Source: VRUE01 sp035997045
GTDB taxonomy: Bacteria; Actinomycetota; Thermoleophilia; Solirubrobacterales; 70-9
Direction of reading: 5' to 3'
Length of the DNA: 16,637 nucleotides
NCBI GenBank assembly: GCA_035997045.1
Contig: DASYIY010000068.1
Location: 1 to 16,637 of the forward strand
Position numbers and translations under genes: made by a program. Of the stretch, positions 13,904-16,637 are shown piece by piece. The notes beneath the pieces are model-generated. The model worked only from the letters and a program-made list of their open reading frames with translations, searched no databases and was not told the origin of the DNA. Position 1 is the stretch's first letter. Every line of letters begins with the position of its first letter.

Positions 13904-14470
13904 ATGAGCTCGCTCAACGGAGACCGCTCGGCCTGGCTGCGCTGCTACCGCTGCTGGTCGCAGAGCCTCGAGATCCAGATCCACTACGACGCGATCCGCC
14001 GCGTCGATCCGGAGAGCGGCATCCTCGCCGAGGGCATCGACGAGGTCCAGGAGGCCCTGGTCCAGTGCGTCGACTGCATGCACGACCAGCCCCACCTGAC
14101 CTTCCAGGACAACCACGTCGTGCCGATCGAGGACCGCTGGGAACGGATGGTCGCCGGTACCCCCTGGGTCGCCTCCTGCACGGTCCGGGTCGACCAGGAC
14201 CGGGTCGAGACCTGCTCGGGCTCGGAAGCGACCGAGTTCCTCACCTACGGCGCCTTCGGCGAGGCCGGAGTGCGGGAGTTCTTCACCCACGTCCGCTTCC
14301 ACAAGCACGATGAGGAGCAGATCGTGATCCACATGCTGGTCGAGCTCTACGCCCGCTCCGCCGAAGAGGCCACGGACGTGCTCGAAGCAGCAGCCCACGG
14401 CCCCCTGGAGATCACCTCCCTGGCCGAGGAGTCGCGCCCCCCCGCTCACGCGAGCGGCGAGGCACACTGA
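13904..14470 (+). CDS. Uncharacterised protein with two CxxC pairs, 188 aa
   Basis: I do not recognise the family. C14-x-x-C17 (LRCYRCWSQ) and C55-x-x-C58 (VQCVDCMHD) could bind one zinc as a zinc ribbon, with a 37-residue spacer holding the strand SLEIQIHYDAI. The rest (about 75-165: RWERMVAGTPWVASCTVRV ... GVREFFTHVRFHKHDEEQIVIHMLVELYA) looks like an alpha/beta domain with a conserved His cluster (FTHVRFHKHDEEQ). No signal peptide. It lies 76 nt after ecm in the same direction but has its own -10 box. Zinc binding and any link with the EMC pathway are inferences. Confidence 0.8.
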   Translation: MSSLNGDRSAWLRCYRCWSQSLEIQIHYDAIRRVDPESGILAEGIDEVQEALVQCVDCMHDQPHLTFQDNHVVPIEDRWERMVAGTPWVASCTVRVDQDRVETCSGSEATEFLTYGAFGEAGVREFFTHVRFHKHDEEQIVIHMLVELYARSAEEATDVLEAAAHGPLEITSLAEESRPPAHASGEAH

Positions 14471-14483
14471 CTCGCCAGCCAGC

Positions 14484-14536
14484 CCGAACTGCATCAGATT
14501 TCCTGCCCAGTAGCCCGGAAATTTGATGCGGTTCGG
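14484..14536 (+). terminator. 20-bp hairpin with two G.U pairs, downstream of the Cys-rich gene
   Basis: Bases 14484-14503 pair with 14517-14536 at all 20 positions, two of them as G.U wobbles in + strand RNA (14490-14530, 14497-14523). The minus strand RNA would have A.C mismatches at both, so the structure favours the + transcript. The loop is 13 nt. It begins 13 nt after the TGA of the upstream gene; there is no U-tract. Confidence 0.6.
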
Positions 14537-14581
14537 AGTACTGGGTTGGGGGGCGGTACACGCACGACACCATGCCGCGCT

Positions 14582-14599
14582 GCGCCACACGCGTGGCGC
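14582..14599. terminator. GCGCCAC-ACGC-GTGGCGC hairpin
   Basis: Perfect 7-bp GC-rich stem with a 4-nt loop in the gap between convergent genes. Candidate terminator element without a U-tract. Confidence 0.4.
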
Positions 14600-14622
14600 G
14601 CAGAGAGTCCCGACTATGTGCG

Positions 14623-14646
14623 GAATCCGCGCGGGAGCGCGGATTC
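14623..14646 (-). terminator. 10-bp hairpin directly after the MaoC hydratase stop
   Basis: GAATCCGCGC-GGGA-GCGCGGATTC is a perfect 10-bp stem with a 4-nt loop. It starts 3 nt beyond the TAG of the MaoC gene on the minus strand. The lack of a U-tract is common for actinobacterial terminators. Confidence 0.6.
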
Positions 14647-14649
14647 GGG

Positions 14650-15195
14650 CTACTCGACGTCGCCCTCGGGCCTTGGGGCCTCACCTGGGTTCTTGCGGGG
14701 CACGAGCACCAGGCGCTTGAACTCGGCTACCAAGACGCCGTCCTGGTTTAGGACTCGGGTTTGGACCTTGACCACGCCGCGGTCGGGCTTTGACTTGGAG
14801 GGCTTGACCTCGAGCACCTCGGTCTCGCAGAAGAGGGTGTCGCCGTGGAAGACCGGGTTGGGGTGGCTGAGGTCCTCGGTTGCCAGGTTGGCGATCGCCT
14901 TGCCGGAGACGTCGGAGACCGACATGCCCAGGGCGAGCGAGTAGACGAGTGGGCCGACGACAACGTTGCGGCCCTGCTGGGAGCCCGCCGCGTAGATGTC
15001 GTTGAGGTGCAGCGGGTGGTGGTTCATCGTGATCAGGCAGAAGAGATGGTCGTCGGACTCGGTCACGGTCTTCGCCGGCCAGTGCTTGTAGATCGCGCCG
15101 ACCTCGAACTCCTCGAGGTAGCGGCCGTAGGCGTGGGCGCCGGACGCCTCGCGCTCGGCCTGGTCGGTGGTCAACTCGTAGGACTGCTCACTCAT
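14650..15195 (-). CDS. MaoC-family hydratase, probable mesaconyl-CoA hydratase
   Basis: Hot-dog-fold enoyl-CoA hydratase of 181 residues. In the EMC pathway this group hydrates mesaconyl-C1-CoA to beta-methylmalyl-CoA. The block YKHWPAKTVTESDDHLFCL (36-54) followed by N58, H60 and H63 (TMNHHPLHLND) carries the expected Asp/His catalytic pair. VVVGPLVYSLALGMSVSD (78-95) and VFHGDTL (115-121) are further family positions. From memory it closely resembles the MaoC protein in the Streptomyces ccr-meaA cluster, so the assignment is better than a generic MaoC call. AGAGGAG (15207-15213) lies 11 nt before the ATG, with a -10 candidate further up. It is last of three genes on this strand, after an SCP2-like protein and an acyl-CoA dehydrogenase. 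Confidence 0.9.
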   Translation of the reverse strand: MSEQSYELTTDQAEREASGAHAYGRYLEEFEVGAIYKHWPAKTVTESDDHLFCLITMNHHPLHLNDIYAAGSQQGRNVVVGPLVYSLALGMSVSDVSGKAIANLATEDLSHPNPVFHGDTLFCETEVLEVKPSKSKPDRGVVKVQTRVLNQDGVLVAEFKRLVLVPRKNPGEAPRPEGDVE

Positions 15196-15206
15196 CTTTC
15201 GGGAAT

Positions 15207-15213
15207 CTCCTCT
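15207..15213 (-). promoter_or_regulatory. Ribosome binding site of the MaoC hydratase
   Basis: AGAGGAG on the minus strand, 11 nt from the ATG. This spacing is longer than usual but the same as for the SCP2-like gene. Confidence 0.45.
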
Positions 15214-15232
15214 GGGTGTTGGACGGCGCGGG

Positions 15233-15238
15233 ATGCTA
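15233..15238 (-). promoter_or_regulatory. -10 box upstream of the MaoC hydratase
   Basis: TAGCAT on the minus strand, 26 nt after the stop of the SCP2-like gene. It predicts a start near 15227 and a leader of about 31 nt holding AGAGGAG, so MaoC may also be transcribed separately from the operon. Confidence 0.4.
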
Positions 15239-15264
15239 TCCGCGCCTGCAGGTTCGGGGCGCGC

Positions 15265-15627
15265 TCAGTGGGCCTTTTTGAGCCGGGCGCGTTCCTCGTG
15301 GCGTTCGACCACCTGGGCAATCAGCTTCTTCACGTTGGAGTCGCCGGTCGCCTTGATGTGGCCCGTCTCATAGGCCTTGCGGTAGCTCTTTACCGTGCCG
15401 TTTTCGGCCAGCTCATTGAACTGGGGCCGGTCGATCTGGACCAGCACCCGCTCATTCTGGGATAGGTCCTTCTTGATGATCGGCCCCGGCACCTCGACGT
15501 GGTAGAGCTGGATGTCGTGTTTGGCCTTCAGTTCCAGGCCGAAGACCAATTTCAGCTTTTGCAGCGCAGGAACCTCGGCCTGAAATCGCTCGATGGCGGT
15601 TTTGATCAGGTCCGGGGTCGATGCCAT
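15265..15627 (-). CDS. SCP2-like sterol/lipid carrier domain protein, 120 aa
   Basis: The small protein looks like a short SCP2-type domain. An N-terminal helix (PDLIKTAIERFQAEVPALQKL) is followed by strands (KLVFGLELKAKHDIQLYHVEV and ERVLVQIDRPQFNEL). Then comes the SCP2-like segment NELAENGTVKSYRKAYETGHIKATGDSNVKKL (about 71-102), in which the G-xK-x-x-GD turn is the clearest signature. The C-terminus is Lys/Arg/His-rich. SCP2 proteins bind acyl-CoA or lipids in a hydrophobic tunnel. It lies 19 nt after the acyl-CoA dehydrogenase with GAGGAG 11 nt before its ATG, so it is in the same operon. A function in carrying an acyl-CoA intermediate is an inference. Confidence 0.72.
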   Translation of the reverse strand: MASTPDLIKTAIERFQAEVPALQKLKLVFGLELKAKHDIQLYHVEVPGPIIKKDLSQNERVLVQIDRPQFNELAENGTVKSYRKAYETGHIKATGDSNVKKLIAQVVERHEERARLKKAH

Positions 15628-15646
15628 GCGTTTAGAGGCTCCTCAT

Positions 15647-16637
15647 CTAGATCTTGTGCCTTTGCAAGAGCTTCTTGCCGATCACCATGCGCTGAATCTC
15701 CGAGGTGCCCTCGCCGATCAGCAGCAGCGGCGCGTCGCGGTAGAGGCGCTCGATCTCGTACTCCTTCGAGTAGCCGTAGCCGCCGTGGATGCGGAAGCAC
15801 TCCTCGACGCACTCCTTGCCGGTCTCCGAGGCGAGCAGCTTGGCCATCCCGGCCTCGAGGTCGGAGCGCGCGCCGGCGTCCTTCATCCGCGCCGCCTTGC
15901 GGGTGAGGAGGCGGGCGGCCTCGATCTTGGTCGCCATGTCGGCGAGCTTGAACTGGATCGCCTGGTGCTGGGCGATCGGCTTGCCGAAGGTCTTGCGCTC
16001 CTGGCTGTAGCGCAGGGCCAGCTCGAGCGCGCGCTGGGCGATGCCGACGCCGCGGGCGGCGACGTTGACGCGACCGACCTCGAGCGCGTCCATCATCTGC
16101 ACGAAGCCCTGTCCGACACCCGCCTCCTCGCCGCCGAGCACGCGCTCGGCGGGACAGCGGTAGCCGTCGTAGACGAGCTCGGTCGACTCGACGCCCTTGT
16201 AGCCCATCTTCTTGATCTTTGGCGGCACGTTGAGACCCTTGAAGTCGCCCTCGTTGATTTCCGCCCAGGGCTCCTTCTCGGTGATGAAGCAGGTCATCCC
16301 TTTGTAGGCCGGTTCAGCCTTGGGGTCGGTCTTCATCAAGACGAAGACGACGCTGGAGCCGAGGCCGTTGGTGACCCACATCTTCTGGCCGTTGAGCTCC
16401 CACTTGCCGTCGTCGCCCTTCTTGGCGGTGGCCTTGATGCCCTGGACGTCGGAGCCGACCTCGGGCTCGGAGAGCGAGAAGGCGGCGCGGATCTCACCGG
16501 TCGCCATCTTCGGCAGGAAGTACTCCTTCTGCTCGTCGGTGCCGAACTTCATCAAGAGGTAGGAGCCGATGAAGTGGGTGTTGACGACGCCGGAGATCGA
16601 GATCCAGCCGCGCGAGAGCTCTTCGACGATCATCGCG
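15647..16637 (-). CDS. Acyl-CoA dehydrogenase, N-terminus beyond the window (possible methylsuccinyl-CoA dehydrogenase)
   Basis: FAD-dependent acyl-CoA dehydrogenase; about 328 residues are visible of a family length near 380, and the start lies past the right edge. Numbering from the codon at 16633, visible signatures are AFSLSEPEVGSD (51-62), MWVTNG (85-90), the helix RKTFGKPIAQHQAIQFKLADM (213-233), RIHGGYGYSKEYEIERLYRDA (281-301) and IGEGTSEIQR (306-315). E308 is in the position of the catalytic Glu of medium-chain enzymes. In Streptomyces an acyl-CoA dehydrogenase sits beside ccr, meaA and the MaoC hydratase, which makes oxidation of methylsuccinyl-CoA to mesaconyl-CoA the likely reaction (inference). 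The longer proteobacterial Mcd differs in size. It heads a co-directional set with the SCP2-like and MaoC genes. Confidence 0.92.
   Translation of the reverse strand, partial: AMIVEELSRGWISISGVVNTHFIGSYLLMKFGTDEQKEYFLPKMATGEIRAAFSLSEPEVGSDVQGIKATAKKGDDGKWELNGQKMWVTNGLGSSVVFVLMKTDPKAEPAYKGMTCFITEKEPWAEINEGDFKGLNVPPKIKKMGYKGVESTELVYDGYRCPAERVLGGEEAGVGQGFVQMMDALEVGRVNVAARGVGIAQRALELALRYSQERKTFGKPIAQHQAIQFKLADMATKIEAARLLTRKAARMKDAGARSDLEAGMAKLLASETGKECVEECFRIHGGYGYSKEYEIERLYRDAPLLLIGEGTSEIQRMVIGKKLLQRHKI

Noticed and set aside
14484..14545. H-type pseudoknot formed by the 20-bp stem plus CCCAGTA/TACTGGG
   Set aside because: Only 2 nt (14537-14538) would have to cross a 20-bp stem, which is too short; the second pairing is better treated as an alternative to part of the stem.

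Overview
This is a high-GC chromosomal window from an actinobacterium. Its gene content and style fit the Thermoleophilia/Solirubrobacterales side of the phylum best (inference). The signs are very high GC third positions, short or absent 5' leaders with TANNNT -10 boxes, a secreted multidomain glucose/sorbosone dehydrogenase, and actinobacterial-type ethylmalonyl-CoA (EMC) pathway enzymes. I see no tRNA, rRNA, CRISPR array, insertion sequence or phage gene. Seventeen complete protein genes and one cut by the right edge cover almost everything; the left-most gene may also continue off the edge.

Layout. (1) 11-696, +: two small coupled genes of unknown function. (2) 709-2468, -: an mntR-mntH manganese operon, the regulator's stop overlapping the transporter's start, with a perfect 18-bp palindrome over the mntR start codon and a 27-bp perfect inverted repeat between it and the divergent ygfZ. 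(3) 2600-6963, +: ygfZ, a lipoprotein, rmuC, then ccr (crotonyl-CoA carboxylase/reductase) coupled to a 97-residue ABM-like protein. (4) 6966-10624, -: a 1069-residue secreted PQQ-type sugar dehydrogenase with duplicated C-terminal modules, and a ClpS-like adaptor. (5) 10776-11740: a small HTH regulator (+) and an exported beta-sandwich-like protein (-) whose 3' ends overlap. (6) 11833-14470, +: ecm (ethylmalonyl-CoA mutase) and a Cys-rich 188-residue protein. (7) 14650-16637, -: an acyl-CoA dehydrogenase (cut), an SCP2-like protein and a MaoC hydratase strongly resembling mesaconyl-CoA hydratase.

How the genes fit together. ccr, ecm, the MaoC hydratase and the acyl-CoA dehydrogenase match four steps of the EMC pathway, which assimilates acetyl-CoA without isocitrate lyase: crotonyl-CoA to ethylmalonyl-CoA, to methylsuccinyl-CoA, to mesaconyl-CoA, to beta-methylmalyl-CoA. 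The final lyase and the epimerase are not in the window. Here the set is split into three blocks separated by unrelated genes. The two proteins tied to these blocks (97-residue ABM-like, SCP2-like) and the Cys-rich protein after ecm are candidate accessory factors (inference).

The least expected material is non-coding: the mntR operator and hairpin region, a repeated leaderless-promoter arrangement at several genes, and a strongly structured 179-base gap at 14471-14649.
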